A stretch of 64,000 bases of DNA from Phoma sp. XZ068 (taxonomy: Eukaryota > Ascomycota > Dothideomycetes > Pleosporales > Didymellaceae). Shown in pieces: positions 1-12,029 of the stretch (the stretch's first letter is position 1; each line of letters opens with the position of its first letter). Both the position numbers and the translations under genes were made by a program. The notes under the pieces were generated by a model. The model did no database searches, was not told the DNA's origin, and worked only from the letters and a program-made list of their open reading frames with translations. The stretch spans positions 1,426,001-1,490,000 of the forward strand of contig RBKR01000012.1 of assembly GCA_004835665.1 (NCBI GenBank), read 5' to 3'.

Positions 1-1449
1 GTTTGTTCCCCCGTTCCCGGCGAGACGGGCACTGTTCTTGTGGAGCGTCCGATGACTTCTCAACTACTACTTCTGGTTGGACTAGTCCTTTTGTCACAAC
101 AACAACCATTTTTACACCAACTACTGTTGGCCAAACTGGAATCGTCCTAGTTCAGACCCCGTTGGTCTCGCATACTACTATTATAAGGGGTGGTCCTAAC
201 CCTGACATTACTACTTTTACCCAAGAGCCGACCAACGGTGGCACACTTGGCTCCGTTATTGTGGAGACTCCTGTTCCTTTCGTAACGGTCACAGCGTCTA
301 TCGTCTATCCTTTCTTCCAAGGTGCTAACGCGACGGTTTATTCCACAACCCCAGGGGGTACAGGGACCGTTGTTTCTCAGATGTACAGCTCTAAACCCAT
401 GCCTACTAACGGAGTGGTGACTACAGTTTTCGACTCTATTAGCGCCGGTCCAGCACCTGGTGTCTGCGTCAACTCTGTTTCTCCCCTGGCGGATGGAGAC
501 ACAGGTACCGTTTTGATTGTCACTGCTACGCCAGTCTCTTATGTTACAAGTTGGACCACTTCTGGTGATGTCACAACAGCTTCTACCTTGGGACCGGATG
601 CGGGTGGCACTCAGATGCTTCTTATTGTGCTTCCAACTCAACCAGGTAATTTTGCTGGACCCACAACAACTTTAACTCTGGGATCCGCAGGATCATCACC
701 CACAACGTATGTTGTTTATCCTTCCGACACAAGTGGCACCGCCACGGAGTCCGACCTAACTCTAGATCCGACTTCTACCAAGACACGATACTCTGGAACA
801 GGACCTTTGCCGTCGACTGTTACGGTAACGCAAACGGTTGGAGGAGTTGCAAGCCCTGTTGTCGATGTCATTCTCCCTATGTGTACTTACACGGGATCGT
901 TTTTTCGAGATCCACAGCCCATATATGACAACTCTTTTCGATCCGTTCTATCCCACTTTTGTCTTGGAATACTTCAACAATCCATCTCTACAGGCAGACT
1001 ACACGGGTTACGCAGACGACATCAATTTTGTCTTGCCGTGGGTCGGCGAGTCGCAGATATTGTCAATGCCCCAGTGCGACAATACTTTCACGGCGCTCGG
1101 TTTCCAAGGATACTTTGCTCCTTAACTTACGGAAGACTACAATTTTACTCTCTTAAGTAATGACGACGTAACAAATACCTGGATGGGTCCAGAAGCATAC
1201 ACTATTTGGAACACTCAGAATCGACTTCTTCGTGGAACCGGAGGTAATATTTTCTCTTATGTTGCTCCATTCGACTCAGGTGAAATGGTGCCTATCACGA
1301 TACTCTACGCCAACGGGCCCCAGACAGGATGCTTGGAACTTGGCATCACCGATCCGGCCGGAGTATATCACAACAGTACGGCAGGCTTCTTCAGATGGCC
1401 TACATGTGTCGAAGATGACTTCCTCAAGTACCCTGTAACCAATCCATAA
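1..1449 (+). pseudogene. Decayed GLEYA-domain cell-wall adhesin with Gly/Thr-rich repeats, 5' end outside window
   Basis: The coding signal changes frame. Bases 1-55 read in frame 1 as a repeat ending ETGTVLVERP. From about 60 to 890 the same repeat type (GQTGIVLVQTP, GDTGTVLIVTATP) continues in frame 3. From about 900 to 1449 frame 1 carries a GLEYA-like adhesin domain, with DDINFVLPWVG, then GFQGYF, then EDYNFTLLSNDDV and LGITDPAG. The second shift falls on a run of six T at about 900-905. An in-frame TAA at 1123-1125 interrupts the GLEYA domain and is one C-to-T change away from CAA. In the known family the repeats project a lectin-like GLEYA domain from the cell wall. Here the two opposite frameshifts and the nonsense codon indicate a pseudogene. 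A 37-nt intron could not remove the stop plausibly. Sequencing error at the homopolymer remains possible for one lesion. Confidence 0.68.
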
Positions 1450-3298
1450 GTGGGAAGTTGTTGAATCTTGACAATGAAACGGTCGAGGGGAATTAGCCAA
1501 TCATTTCGTTGTCCGTGGATGCCTGCCTCAGTTACGATTCAATCTGGAAACCTGCGCCAGTAATTGGTCGGCTACTCCTGTTTTCTTTCTTTTTGTTTGC
1601 GCGGTGGCTTATTATAGGCTAATTAGGAGACTCAAAATTGTTCACCTTTGTTTGGATTCAGTGGAGTTTACAACGGGTGTAGGCGAGAGGATGATGATTT
1701 GTAAAGGATAGCTTAGAGCAGGCTTATTATTTCTATATGACTATATCTATGGGGTACTGCCTTGAGCTCTTTACTACCTTGCCGTGCACGTGTACCCTCT
1801 CCTACGGAGTATGACTGATGTGCGTTGTGATTTGAACTTGGTATCTGTTCATGTCCGCGGGTGAGAGAAGGTACGTTCCTGATCGCCTGTCCTCTTTTTT
1901 TTTGTTATGGTGTTTCTTTGACATTTATGAACTGACATTATTCACATACGGACAGATCAGGATGTGTTGTTAGGTACAGCTTAAAGAGTCAATATCAAAC
2001 AGCCTCGAGGTGCAAATTTCAAATCTGAACTCTTTCCAGAGCCCTAGAATCTGCGGCAGCCCCTTTGCTCATCCGGGATCCTGTAGAGTAACAACAGAAT
2101 GAGCTGTGTGACCAAAGAGAGCATCATGCGGATTCGTACCGACCTGGATAGGTATCTGTCGCTTGCGGCACGTGGGATTAAAGACCTGAGCTAAGCCTGA
2201 TAGGGCAAGTGGTGGGCCACCCTTGATCCGCGGCTGACCCTCTGGTCCAAGCTTTATTGTGATGGCTTGGAAGGGATAGCTTCAATTCGCAAGCATTGTT
2301 ACAATACAGATCGTTCGTTCTGATCGGTGAAAGACTTGAATTTGCTTCAAATTTGCACCGAAACCAATCTATCGCACAGGTCGCTACGAATCTTTGCGGC
2401 CTGCAGCAAAACAGCAAACGTCCTTCTACAGCCAGGGTTGACGAAAACGCCATGACAGCGCCCGCAATACCGTTGAACAAGCAAAGGTCGTATTTCAACC
2501 ACCCTGCCAAGTCTGGCTTACGAACGGACGGGACACGGGGTTCCATACGGCCCTGCGATGCTTCAAACAAAGGAATGAATCAAGTACCCCTCGATGTTAG
2601 CACCATGCTGAACGCATCGAGTTCGGTCCATGATATTCTTTGAAGTGATGGGAGACTTCAATATCAGCTGCTACTCAATTCCAGTAACAATTATATCTCA
2701 ATCTCCTGCTAGGTAGGCCGCAAGCACACTGAACATCTCCTGTCGGCTTAATATGGCAAATGACATGGTACAATATTAGCCTGAAACGCAGAATCCTGCG
2801 ACCGCAATGTACGCTCAATACTGTACCTACTGCGGCTGCTGGTTCAATGATGCGCCACCCCGGAACCCCAGGTTCCCAATACGATGGACCCTTGTACTTC
2901 GCGGTTCCCGAATAGTAAGCCCCTAACAGAAGTAAGCCCATCGGTTGTCTAGACGTTAAGCAGGCTACGCCACTGCAATCGGTTCATCTCCTATGGCTAT
3001 CATTGTTACACCGGGCCGCGGAGAGGTATGCTCCTCTTCTGGGTGATCAAAGAGAAACGTTGAGCCGAGCACGTCTAGATGATGTTTGAGCACTACGTGT
3101 TGCCACACGCTACTGCTTATTCAAGGGTTGACACTTGGCTTTGAAGCTCTAGGTACAACAAGGCTTGTGCTGATTGTACTGTAGGTAGGAACCCACACAC
3201 GGGCTTATAACCCTGTCTCAACCTGAGACTTTTAGACTGCTGCATCGTAAGACTTGATCTGAATCTAACCTTGAATTATAGGTCAGCAGTAGCCCAAT
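1450..3298. other. Intergenic region, no gene seen
   Basis: Short open frames occur on both strands but none has a recognisable domain, convincing splice pattern or conserved motif. The last few hundred bases probably hold the promoter of the gene at 3299. Confidence 0.5.
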
Positions 3299-4327
3299 AT
3301 GAACAACATGCAGTCCCAGCCACACACATTGCTATATTACCACAATCAGCTCTATGGAACTTCCTTGTACGGCCTTCACAACCATGGCACCCCTATATCC
3401 CTTCCGCTCGACTTGGTCAGGATCCACCAAGAAAAGAACATCTTATCGAAAGGTCTCGCAGACTGTGTCACGTATTTGAAAGCGCTACGCGAAAAACAAT
3501 CCAAAAATGCACGTCAACTCGATATGGGCCCCTATGTCTCGCAGAAGAAAAGGAAGAGACTACAGCAGACCAAACGCCATCTCGACAACGAGATCAACAA
3601 CCGAGAGAGGGACGAGCAAGCGTTTCTGAACAATCTACAGGCTTGTGAGACTAACATCTACCTTGCCACCATGAAGGCGTATCACTTTGCCCACGCAACA
3701 TTGCACGCATCGAAGTTCACATCCACTTCGACCTTAGATACACCAACTCTTTGCTCTTACTCTGGATCAGAGGTCACGGACGTCACCTGGGATGGGTGGA
3801 CGGACGAGGCTCAAGTCTCGCCCTTCCAGAAAAAGAGTAATAACGCCTTCTTTGTTGACGACCTTCCCCCGGATGCGTGTACAGAAGACCCCAGCCGCGA
3901 TTACGTCGTCACGAAGCATGTCAACCGACCTCCCCCACTCGTTCCAGACGCTGTGGAGCTCTCCAACTCCTTGCCCGTGCCACCGAATACAGCACAACCG
4001 CAATTCAAACAGGAATCTATCCTCAGCCCTGTTGCAGCCGTTTTCGAATCCACCTACACTTCTGTTGCGTCACCGACTGCCCCACCGAACGATTGTGTGA
4101 TGAGGGAGTCCAGGCGGCTTAGCATGTCAAATTCAACAGCTACAAGGCGCATGGAGTTGCTGCGGAAGCGGCGCTTCAGTGCCGCGGAGATTGTTTCATG
4201 TTTACAGCGCATCTCCATGAATGCGCAGCCATCTCCAGAGCATCTGGCTGGTCAGACATGGTGCAACATGACCCCGCAAAAGAGCCCAGGAGTGCGGGTG
4301 AGCAGGGAGAGGACCAACTCGCTCTGA
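3299..4327 (+). CDS. Hypothetical 342-aa protein with a central coiled coil
   Basis: This is an intronless 342-residue frame. Residues 1-50 are Gln/His/Tyr rich. Residues about 50-125 are strongly charged and helical (KALREKQSKNARQLD followed by KKRKRLQQTKRHLDNEINNRE), consistent with a coiled coil and a basic cluster that could be a nuclear signal. The remainder is Ser/Thr/Pro rich and probably disordered, ending in a second basic segment (RRMELLRKRRFS at about residues 281-292). No enzymatic motif is visible and I do not recognise the family. The ATG at 3299 is the first in frame; a second ATG three codons on would change little. Codon use resembles neighbouring genes and no frame break is seen. 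A regulatory or scaffold protein is possible, but that is only inference from composition. Confidence 0.62.
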   Translation: MNNMQSQPHTLLYYHNQLYGTSLYGLHNHGTPISLPLDLVRIHQEKNILSKGLADCVTYLKALREKQSKNARQLDMGPYVSQKKRKRLQQTKRHLDNEINNRERDEQAFLNNLQACETNIYLATMKAYHFAHATLHASKFTSTSTLDTPTLCSYSGSEVTDVTWDGWTDEAQVSPFQKKSNNAFFVDDLPPDACTEDPSRDYVVTKHVNRPPPLVPDAVELSNSLPVPPNTAQPQFKQESILSPVAAVFESTYTSVASPTAPPNDCVMRESRRLSMSNSTATRRMELLRKRRFSAAEIVSCLQRISMNAQPSPEHLAGQTWCNMTPQKSPGVRVSRERTNSL

Positions 4328-5073
4328 TAGAAGGCATAGGCTGGAATCATTCCCCGGACTGTGATCGTATATTGGCAGGACGGCAGTTCAGTAGCACGAC
4401 CTCTTTCATCTAGTGCCTTGGGAGGGTGTTTGCAGAGCAAGATGCCATTGGTCGCTTTTCACAGCCGGCAATCGTTGCATTGCACATGCCAGTCAGCTTT
4501 GGCAGCACTTTCCTCTCTCCAAAATCACAGAAAACGGGCGAACAGTAATAAAATGGTATCTTTACAGGGAGTTCTTTATGGACAGTAGCATATTAGTGTA
4601 TCAATAGCAACTTAGTGCGATCAATGTCTGTCACATGTAATGTCACCTGCCAAACCAGAGCCGCAAGGGCCAGGGTCTTGTCGGCTCCAGCGACAGCCCC
4701 ACCGCTAGCCCCCACATAGCATCATGGCGTCTTGACAGACAGCGCGTTCGAAGAAGGCACCATCTCCTCCATCAGCGCGTTTGTTCAACATTAACACGCC
4801 TGCTAGAGTTCAACACTCTAAGCATTCCAGGGTCGTTCTCGCAAACATTCTTTGTTCGTCGACATACAAAGTTTCGCGCAGCTGCAGCAGCCATTGTGCG
4901 TTGAACAGCATCTCCGGCCTCCACCGCCCCAGCAACGGCTGCCGCCCCGTAGCCAAACCTCGCATAGCGTCGAGCACGCACACGTGTTAAGCGCGCCTCA
5001 AATACCTGTCAACAAGCCCTTCCTCAGATTTGCGCAACCTCAATTGCTTTCTGGAGTTCATCCCTCGTTCAAC
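4328..5073. promoter_or_regulatory. Upstream region of CHO2, no separate gene seen
   Basis: About 750 bases lie between the preceding gene and the CHO2 start. The CHO2 frame stays open upstream to 4852 with an ATG there. A Pro/Gln-rich N-terminal extension is therefore formally possible, but the acidic MTDVG start at 5074 fits this family better. Confidence 0.35.
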
Positions 5074-8000
5074 ATGACGGATGTCGGCAATGGCTCAGAC
5101 GCCGACGGTAGCCAGCTGAGAGAGCGGCCATCAGCTAAGCCGCTGCATATGCCCGACGCTGATTCGGCCAAGCAAAAGGTACTTGAACTGAACGAGCAGG
5201 AAGACAGCAAAGACGAGCGCGAGAAGAAAACGTACGGACGAACCCCCGATGGCACCGGTATGTATCGACCTTGGCAGAGTGTGTGAGAGCCTGCCGCCAG
5301 ACGTCGCTCAACACGATCTGTCCTTTGCACCTCAGGCCCGATGGCTGATGTCTGTAGTCTTCATCGTGCCGCACACCCACGACATGGTGTCGCAGCTGCT
5401 CTCGCCCTCGCAGCCAAAGAACTTATCCGACTTAGCCGTCCTCGCTGTGCTCGCAAGCTTGATCTCCACCCTCTACCTACTGCCCAAAAGCGCCCGCATT
5501 CCCGTCTTCGCCGTAATCTTTCTGTTCTGGCGCGCCGCCTACAATGCAGGCATCGGCTGGCTTCTCGATGTCCAGTCCAAGCACAACCGCCTCGTCCTCT
5601 GGGCGAAGAACTCGCACGTCTTTGAGAACCCTGAGACGGGCAAGAACCCGCACCCCACCATCTACAAGTTTCTCAAGGCCGAAATGGAGACCAAGATCCC
5701 AAAGGACTACAAGTTCGAAGAGGCTCCACTCGAGTACAACACGTGGCTTGTCTTCAGGCGCGTTGTAGACCTGATCCTGATGTGTGACTTTGTATCGTAC
5801 TGCCTCTTCGCCATTGCGTGTTTCCACCGCCCAGAAGAAAGCTGGCTGCTGTTTACACTGCGATGGACAACTGGCATTGTGCTGTTCATCTTCAACTTGT
5901 TCGTCAAGCTGGACGCTCACCGAGTTGTCAAAGACTATGCTTGGTACTGGGGAGACTTCTTCTACCTCATCGATCAGCGTCTGACATTCGACGGAGTCTT
6001 CGAAGCAGCGCCGCATCCGATGTACTCGATTGGGTACGCTGAATACACTTTTCAGACGGTAGTCACTTTGTGCTAAACGTGAACCTCTAGGTACGCCGGC
6101 TTCTACGGCATCGCTCTCATGATGGCAAGTTACAAGGTGCTTTTGATATCCATCGTGGCGCACGCTGCGCAATTTGCCTTCTTGATCAAGGTCGAAGAGC
6201 CACACATCCAGAAGATCTACAATCCAGCACCACCTCGCCGAACGCGCCACAATTCCGGGGACATTACCCAAAAGCACCGTCCCTCCTCAAGCCAGTCCGA
6301 TGTGGTTGACACCGGACCGTCCATCGACCCGGTCAATCAACCTGCCCAAATGCACAACATCGTCGGTCCACAAAACACGGACTTCCATCGCGCCATCGAC
6401 GTTACGGTAGTACTCGTTTCTTTCTATATGTTCTGCTTGGCAACACTGACACCAAATACCCGCATGGTGCGCACCTTCTTCTTCATCAATGCGTTTGTTT
6501 GGCGCCTGTGGTATGTGCTTGGTCTAGGCTACATTCTCGACCGTCAGTCCAAGAAGAAGAACTGGACCCGCCACTTTATCAAGTATGGCGATACTAAGGA
6601 AGAAGCCTGGCGCCAGTGGAAGTGTCTGTAAGTTGCTCACTCCTGCATTATCTCACTGCTTCAAATCTACAATTTTTCTTCTTAAATACTCAAGCTGTGT
6701 GTAGAGACATCCTGCTAATGCATCGCGAACTAGATATCACCTCAGTATGACCATGTGTCACACTAGCTTCCTAGCTGCGGCTTGGAAGATGTACACTCTT
6801 CCGCCTGACTGGTTCTACGATCTTACCGTATTCCGACTTGTCCTCGGCGTTGGTATGATCGCCCTAAATATGTGGACGGCTTCCAGCATCTATGACTCCC
6901 TCGGAGAGTTCGGATGGTTCTGTGGTGATTTCTTCTTCGACCCGCCGCCAAAGAACTTGACTTACTCCGGCATCTACCGCTTCCTCAATAGCCCCGAGCG
7001 CGTTCTTGGCATGGCTGGCGTTTGGGGCATTGCTGTGATCACTTGGACCGCACCGATCTTCTACCTTGCGACGACAGCCCAAGTCCTGAACCTGGCGTTC
7101 TTACATTTCATTGAACGACCTCATATGACTAGGGTAGGTGGTCAGTCTTCTCATTATCATACATCACTGACGAAATCCAGTTGTACGGTCAGAAGCTTCG
7201 CCAGACATCTGGCGTTAGCAAGACTCTGCGCCAAGCTCTCCCCAGCCCTGTCCGCAACTGGCAGTCGGCCGCTGATGAATACATCAACTCCACTGTCGAG
7301 TTTATTGAAGAAATAATTGAGAACGCGAAGCCCAAACTTTCCGCCGGCGTTGGAAACTTTGTCAGTAATACAGCCGCATTGTTCAAGTCATATCCGGCAC
7401 GCATCTCGATTACACGAACCTCACCTGACCTCGCTGGCTACGATCCCAAGCAGTACAAGCTGGAAGTCCAAGGCACACTGTCCGCGCCAACTGTAGAGTA
7501 CCAAAAGAACGGTGGGCGTGAAGGTGAGCTTGCGAGAACACCTGCCACCCGCACAAGCGAGTTCAAGACGTTGGCACTCGAGTATGGCGCACCTATCAGG
7601 GTTCGATGGCAAGCTCCTCTCAATCACAGCAAGAAGGATTGGATCGGACTCTACATGGTAGCGGACAACCAGTCCCGAGACGTCACACAGCTCAGTTCCA
7701 ATGGCCGCTGGATTGCGACCAACAAGGGCGTCTATGACTCCACCCGCGCAGAAGAGGGCATTTTGGTATCTGACAGGCTTGTTCTAGCTTCGCCTGACAA
7801 CGAATACGACTTTGACCACTACACTGGCGAGGTTGAATTCAGTCGAGACAAGCTCTGGTGGACTACCGGTGTGTTCGAGTTCCGGTACCACCACGGCGGC
7901 AAGCATAACGTCATGGCACTCTCTCAAGCCTTCGAGATCCGCATTCCCCGGTTCGACGAGGAAGATGTCGAGGTCGATTCAAACGGCACCGTCCACCGCG

Positions 8001-8299
8001 CTGTCGAGCAGGCTCTTCTCCCCGTCATCCAGAACAGCTTTGATCGCGATCCTGAGATTGCGCCTGACACTCCTGAGGAGTCGTTTGGCAGTCTTGTCGA
8101 GCGAGATGGTAAGTTCGCTAAGAGAGTGGTCTTTGCGGTCCATCAGATGTTTGGTATCGAGTTCGCGCCTGAGGTTGTCCAGGCTGATGGTAATGTTCGC
8201 AACTTGGCGTGGCGCATCTGCAATGCTAAGAAGGTTCTTGCGCCGTACAGCATGACAGCGAGCCACGGCAGGAATACACCGGAGGGTGCAAAGTTCTAG
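5074..8299 (+). CDS. CHO2: Phosphatidylethanolamine N-methyltransferase, class I (CHO2), five exons
   Basis: Five exons are inferred: 5074-5257, 5358-6033, 6091-6627, 6734-7133 and 7181-8299, giving 971 aa. All joins keep frame, and introns of 47-106 nt have GTATGT, GTACGC, GTAAGT or GTAGGT donors. The protein makes the first methyl transfer from S-adenosylmethionine to phosphatidylethanolamine in the ER membrane, the entry to de novo phosphatidylcholine synthesis. Two methyltransferase modules are visible. The first has AAPHPMYSIGYAGFYG with hydrophobic spans around it (about residues 180-340). The second has LTYSGIYRFLNSPERVLG (about residues 540-570). The N-terminal PHTHDMVSQLLSPSQPKN block and the long soluble C-terminal half are as in yeast Cho2, and the length is close to the family. 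Fungal CHO2 is commonly repressed by choline/inositol, but no operator was identified here. The gene looks intact. Confidence 0.93.
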
Positions 8300-9257
8300 A
8301 AGGGTTTGGTTGTCCACTTGGGGAATGGATGGTGTGGTTTCTTGTCGATATTTCACTTCTGGAGATACCCAGAAAGTGCAAGGTGGAGTCAGGGTGTTGT
8401 ACACGAGGAATGAAACAGAAACAAAAGTTAGAAACGCAATTAGAAATGGAATATAAAATAAGAACGAGCATCTTGGTTGTTGAACAACTATTGTGTGTTA
8501 GCGGTGGTGGCTGATGAGTGAAGAGCTCGTCAGCTTTTGCTCTATTTGGTGATGTGTTGCAGGGCTAATGGGCAACACCTTAAGACAAAGACTAGTGTCT
8601 TGGAGGGTAAGAGGATGCGATTGTAGAATTCGATACTACTGTCTCTTGTAGATTATGAGATATGCGATTGTGGAATTCACAGTCCCGGAAAGCTTATCTT
8701 AACATCTGGCTGCGACACCGGCGGCTCTACGGCATCCAAGAGCTGCGCCGCACACGCGGCATGCACAAGAGGCATAGGATGATGATCGCGACCCACGACC
8801 CCTCTCGTATGCTGTTCGTGAGAGGTTCTCGCTCGCGAACACTGCCTGCATGTGACCAGATGCGGAGATGGGCGGGCCGGTAATCTTATCAGATGGTGGG
8901 CGCGCAATGCGTTTCACGGGCGCTATGGCCAATCGGCAGCGATTACCTCGGCCTGGCTGGTGGTGCTGCTGAACGACGACAGCATCTTCTGGAATCGAGA
9001 CAACGCCTCTTCAGCTGGGCATGCTGTAGACACTTCTTTTCGGCTGCACTCGTATTCAATTCACGTCTTCTGCTATATAGCAACGTGTCTACCTTGCAGT
9101 TACTGCGCTCTGTACTACCACTACCCCAGCGATCGCCACGGAGGTCCGCACGCCGGAGCCGCACGACTGACAGCACGCGACTGACGTAGTCCACCACAGA
9201 TACATACCACGAACACCACCCCCTTGACGCACAATTGAGCTTCTACTGTGAACGACC
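8300..9257. promoter_or_regulatory. Intergenic/promoter region of the peroxisomal Lon gene
   Basis: No gene is seen. Upstream of the Lon start there is a CCAAT box in GGCCAATCGG (8929-8933), GATA-type sites around 8884-8894 and a TATATA-like stretch near 9073. These are candidate promoter elements only; no function was tested. Confidence 0.4.
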
Positions 9258-12029
9258 ATGGGCAAGGGCTCCTCCAAGGCGAGCACCAAGGTGCTGCCGC
9301 TCATCCCGCTCGCGCCTCCGCTCGCCGTGCTCCCCGGCACGACGGTCAAGATCCCCATCACGAACCGCTCCGACGTCGCGGCCATCCTCGCCAAGATCTA
9401 CAGCATCAGCCCGACGGCGAAGCCCGATGCGGCCATCACGGTGGCCTGCGTGCCGCTCAACTCCAACTCGATCAGCCCCGTCGACGGGCGGCTGCTGGTC
9501 GAGGGCGCCGAGGGCGGCGATAAGACGGTGTACGAGAGCGACCCCGTGCAGGCGACCAAGAAGGACATGTTCGGCTACGGCTGCATTGCCAAGGTCAGCG
9601 GCGTGCAGGGCCGGCGGCAGGGCGACCTGAGCCTCGTCGTCGAGGGCCTCGAGCGCGTGCGCATCGTCGACGTTGTGCAGGAGCGCCCGTACTTTGAGGG
9701 CGACCTGGCTGCCGTGGACGAGTTCGTCGATGTCGCCGACCCGGAGCTCGAGCAGCAGTTTGCTCGCCTTAAGCAACTGTCGCGCGAGCTGCTTGCCCTG
9801 GTGCGCCTCTCGGCCATCCTGCCGCGCATGCCCACCATCACACTCTCGCCGATAGTCGCCCGCCGCCTGGAGCTCTACATTGCCCGCAAGGACCTGTCCG
9901 AGGCCGGCTCGCTGGCCGACTTCATGGCCAACATCGTCGACTGCACGCATGAGGAGAAGCTGCGCGTGCTGGCCGCTGTTGATGCTAGGGAGCGTGTCGA
10001 CCGCGTTATTGAGATCCTCTCGCGCCAGATCACAAACATCCAGGGCAGCACGCGCATCACAGTCACCACCGCACAGGTCCCCAGCGGCAGCTTCGACATC
10101 GACCAGCTGCGACGTATCCAGCAGCAGGCCCTGATCAAGCGCGGCAAGATGGGCGACGGGCCCCCTGCCTTCCCAGGAGGCTTCCCCGGCGGTGGCCAGC
10201 AGGGCGAGGAGGAGGCGAATGAGATCGATGAGCTCAAGAAGCGCCTGCAGGACGCCAAGCTGTCCCCCGAGGCCGACAAGGTGGCTCAACGAGAACTGCA
10301 GCGCCTGCAGAAGATGAACCCAGCACAGGCCGAGTACCAGGTCTGCAGGAACTACCTCGAGAACCTGGCCGAGATTCCGTGGACAAAGATGACCGTCGAC
10401 CAGCTCGATGCCGGCACGCTGGTCAAGGCGAGGAAGCAGCTTGACGACGACCACTACGGACTTGACAAGGTCAAGAAGAGGCTGTTGGAGTACCTCGCCG
10501 TCCTGAAGCTGAAGGAGCAGGCTAACCGCAGCATCGACGACCAGATTCGTGCGCTTACTGAGGGGCCTACCGCGGACGAGCAGAATGAGCAGGACGAAAC
10601 ACAGCTACAGCCCGTCAAGGAGCAGTCTGAAGAAGAGAAGCGGTTGCTGGAGAAGAAGCGCATGGTCGACAAGTCGCCCATCCTACTGCTTGTTGGTCCC
10701 CCAGGAGTCGGAAAGACGTCACTCGCCAAGTCCGTCGCCACTGCACTTGGGCGCAAGTTCCACCGCATTTCCCTCGGTGGTGTCCGTGATGAAGCAGAGA
10801 TTCGCGGCCACCGCAGGACGTACGTTGCTGCGATGCCCGGTCTCATCGTCGGCGGGCTGAAGAAGGTTGGTGTGGCCAACCCCGTCTTCCTCCTCGACGA
10901 GATCGACAAGCTGTCTGGTGCGAACCACAACGGCGACCCCTCCGCCGCCATGCTTGAAGTCCTCGACCCAGAGCAGAACCACACCTTCACAGACCACTAC
11001 GTCAACATCCCCATCGACCTCTCCAAGGTGCTCTTCATCGCCACTGCGAACAGCCTCGACACCATCCCACCCCCACTCCTCGACCGCATGGAGACCATCC
11101 AGCTGTCTGGCTACACGACCCTCGAGAAGCGCCACATCGCCGCTCGCCACCTCATCCCCAAGCAAATCACCACCAACGGCCTGCGCCAGGAAGACCTCGA
11201 GATCCCCACCGACGTGCTCGACAAGATCATCACAGCCTACACGCGCGAATCCGGCGTCCGCAACCTCGAGCGCGAAATCGGCAGCGTCTGCCGCAGCAAA
11301 GCCGTCGAATACGCCACCTGCGCTGACACCAACACCCTCACCACCTACTCCCCCACCGTCACCCTTACCGACCTCGACACAACCCTCGGCATCGAAAAAT
11401 TCGCCGAAGAACTAACAGAATCCCAATCCCGCCCCGGCGTCATAACGGGTCTCGTCGCCTACTCCTCGGGCGGCCAGGGTTCGATTCTATTCATAGAAAT
11501 CGCCTCCATGCCGGGAACAGGCCGCGTCCAACTCACCGGCAAACTAGGCGACGTTCTCAAGGAATCCGTAGAGGTGGCCCTCACATGGGTGAAATCGCAC
11601 GCCTTTGACCTCGGGCTGACGGGTGATCGTGCAACGGATATTATGAAGGAGAGGAGTATACATGTTCATTGCCCCAGCGGTGCTATTCCCAAGGATGGTC
11701 CCAGCGCGGGTCTCGCGCATACAGTTGCCCTCATATCGCTCTTCAGCAACACCCCCGTCCCGCCTACGCTCGCGATGACAGGCGAGGTCTCGCTGCGCGG
11801 CCGCGTATTGCCTGTCGGCGGTATCAAGGAGAAACTTATCGGGGCGATGCGTGCGGGTGTAGAGAGAGTGTTGTTGCCCGAGGGGAATAGAAAGGATGCG
11901 AGGGATTTGCCGGACGAGGTGAAGGAAGGGTTGAGGATAGAGTTTGTGAGTCATATTTGGGAGGCCCTGGGGCTGGTGTGGCCGGAGAGGTGGGAGGGGA
12001 GTGTGGGGGTTAGTGAGAGTAGGCTTTGA
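9258..12029 (+). CDS. LONP2: Peroxisomal Lon protease (ATP-dependent serine protease) with C-terminal SRL
   Basis: This is an intronless 923-residue frame. The N-terminal substrate-binding LON domain spans about residues 10-260. It is followed by a helical linker with a Gly/Pro insert (FPGGFPGGGQQG near 300). The AAA+ domain has Walker A GPPGVGKT at 480-487 and Walker B VFLLDEIDK at 543-551. The C-terminal protease domain has catalytic Ser816 in KDGPSAG and Lys859 in GGIKEK. The chain ends in Ser-Arg-Leu, a functional-type PTS1 signal, and there is no mitochondrial presequence. That separates this protein from mitochondrial Pim1/Lon and places it in the peroxisomal matrix. Known members degrade oxidised and misfolded matrix proteins and process oxidases. 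The GC content is higher than in neighbouring genes, especially at third positions, which also creates long antisense frames that are not genes. Confidence 0.95.
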   Translation: MGKGSSKASTKVLPLIPLAPPLAVLPGTTVKIPITNRSDVAAILAKIYSISPTAKPDAAITVACVPLNSNSISPVDGRLLVEGAEGGDKTVYESDPVQATKKDMFGYGCIAKVSGVQGRRQGDLSLVVEGLERVRIVDVVQERPYFEGDLAAVDEFVDVADPELEQQFARLKQLSRELLALVRLSAILPRMPTITLSPIVARRLELYIARKDLSEAGSLADFMANIVDCTHEEKLRVLAAVDARERVDRVIEILSRQITNIQGSTRITVTTAQVPSGSFDIDQLRRIQQQALIKRGKMGDGPPAFPGGFPGGGQQGEEEANEIDELKKRLQDAKLSPEADKVAQRELQRLQKMNPAQAEYQVCRNYLENLAEIPWTKMTVDQLDAGTLVKARKQLDDDHYGLDKVKKRLLEYLAVLKLKEQANRSIDDQIRALTEGPTADEQNEQDETQLQPVKEQSEEEKRLLEKKRMVDKSPILLLVGPPGVGKTSLAKSVATALGRKFHRISLGGVRDEAEIRGHRRTYVAAMPGLIVGGLKKVGVANPVFLLDEIDKLSGANHNGDPSAAMLEVLDPEQNHTFTDHYVNIPIDLSKVLFIATANSLDTIPPPLLDRMETIQLSGYTTLEKRHIAARHLIPKQITTNGLRQEDLEIPTDVLDKIITAYTRESGVRNLEREIGSVCRSKAVEYATCADTNTLTTYSPTVTLTDLDTTLGIEKFAEELTESQSRPGVITGLVAYSSGGQGSILFIEIASMPGTGRVQLTGKLGDVLKESVEVALTWVKSHAFDLGLTGDRATDIMKERSIHVHCPSGAIPKDGPSAGLAHTVALISLFSNTPVPPTLAMTGEVSLRGRVLPVGGIKEKLIGAMRAGVERVLLPEGNRKDARDLPDEVKEGLRIEFVSHIWEALGLVWPERWEGSVGVSESRL

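Noticed and set aside
5477..6277. 266-codon minus-strand frame opposite CHO2
   Set aside because: It crosses a CHO2 intron and reads as the antisense of conserved coding sequence.
9243..10454. 403-codon minus-strand frame opposite the Lon gene
   Set aside because: It mirrors a GC3-rich real gene; the composition (Leu/Gly/Asp/Arg) is a codon shadow and no motif is present.
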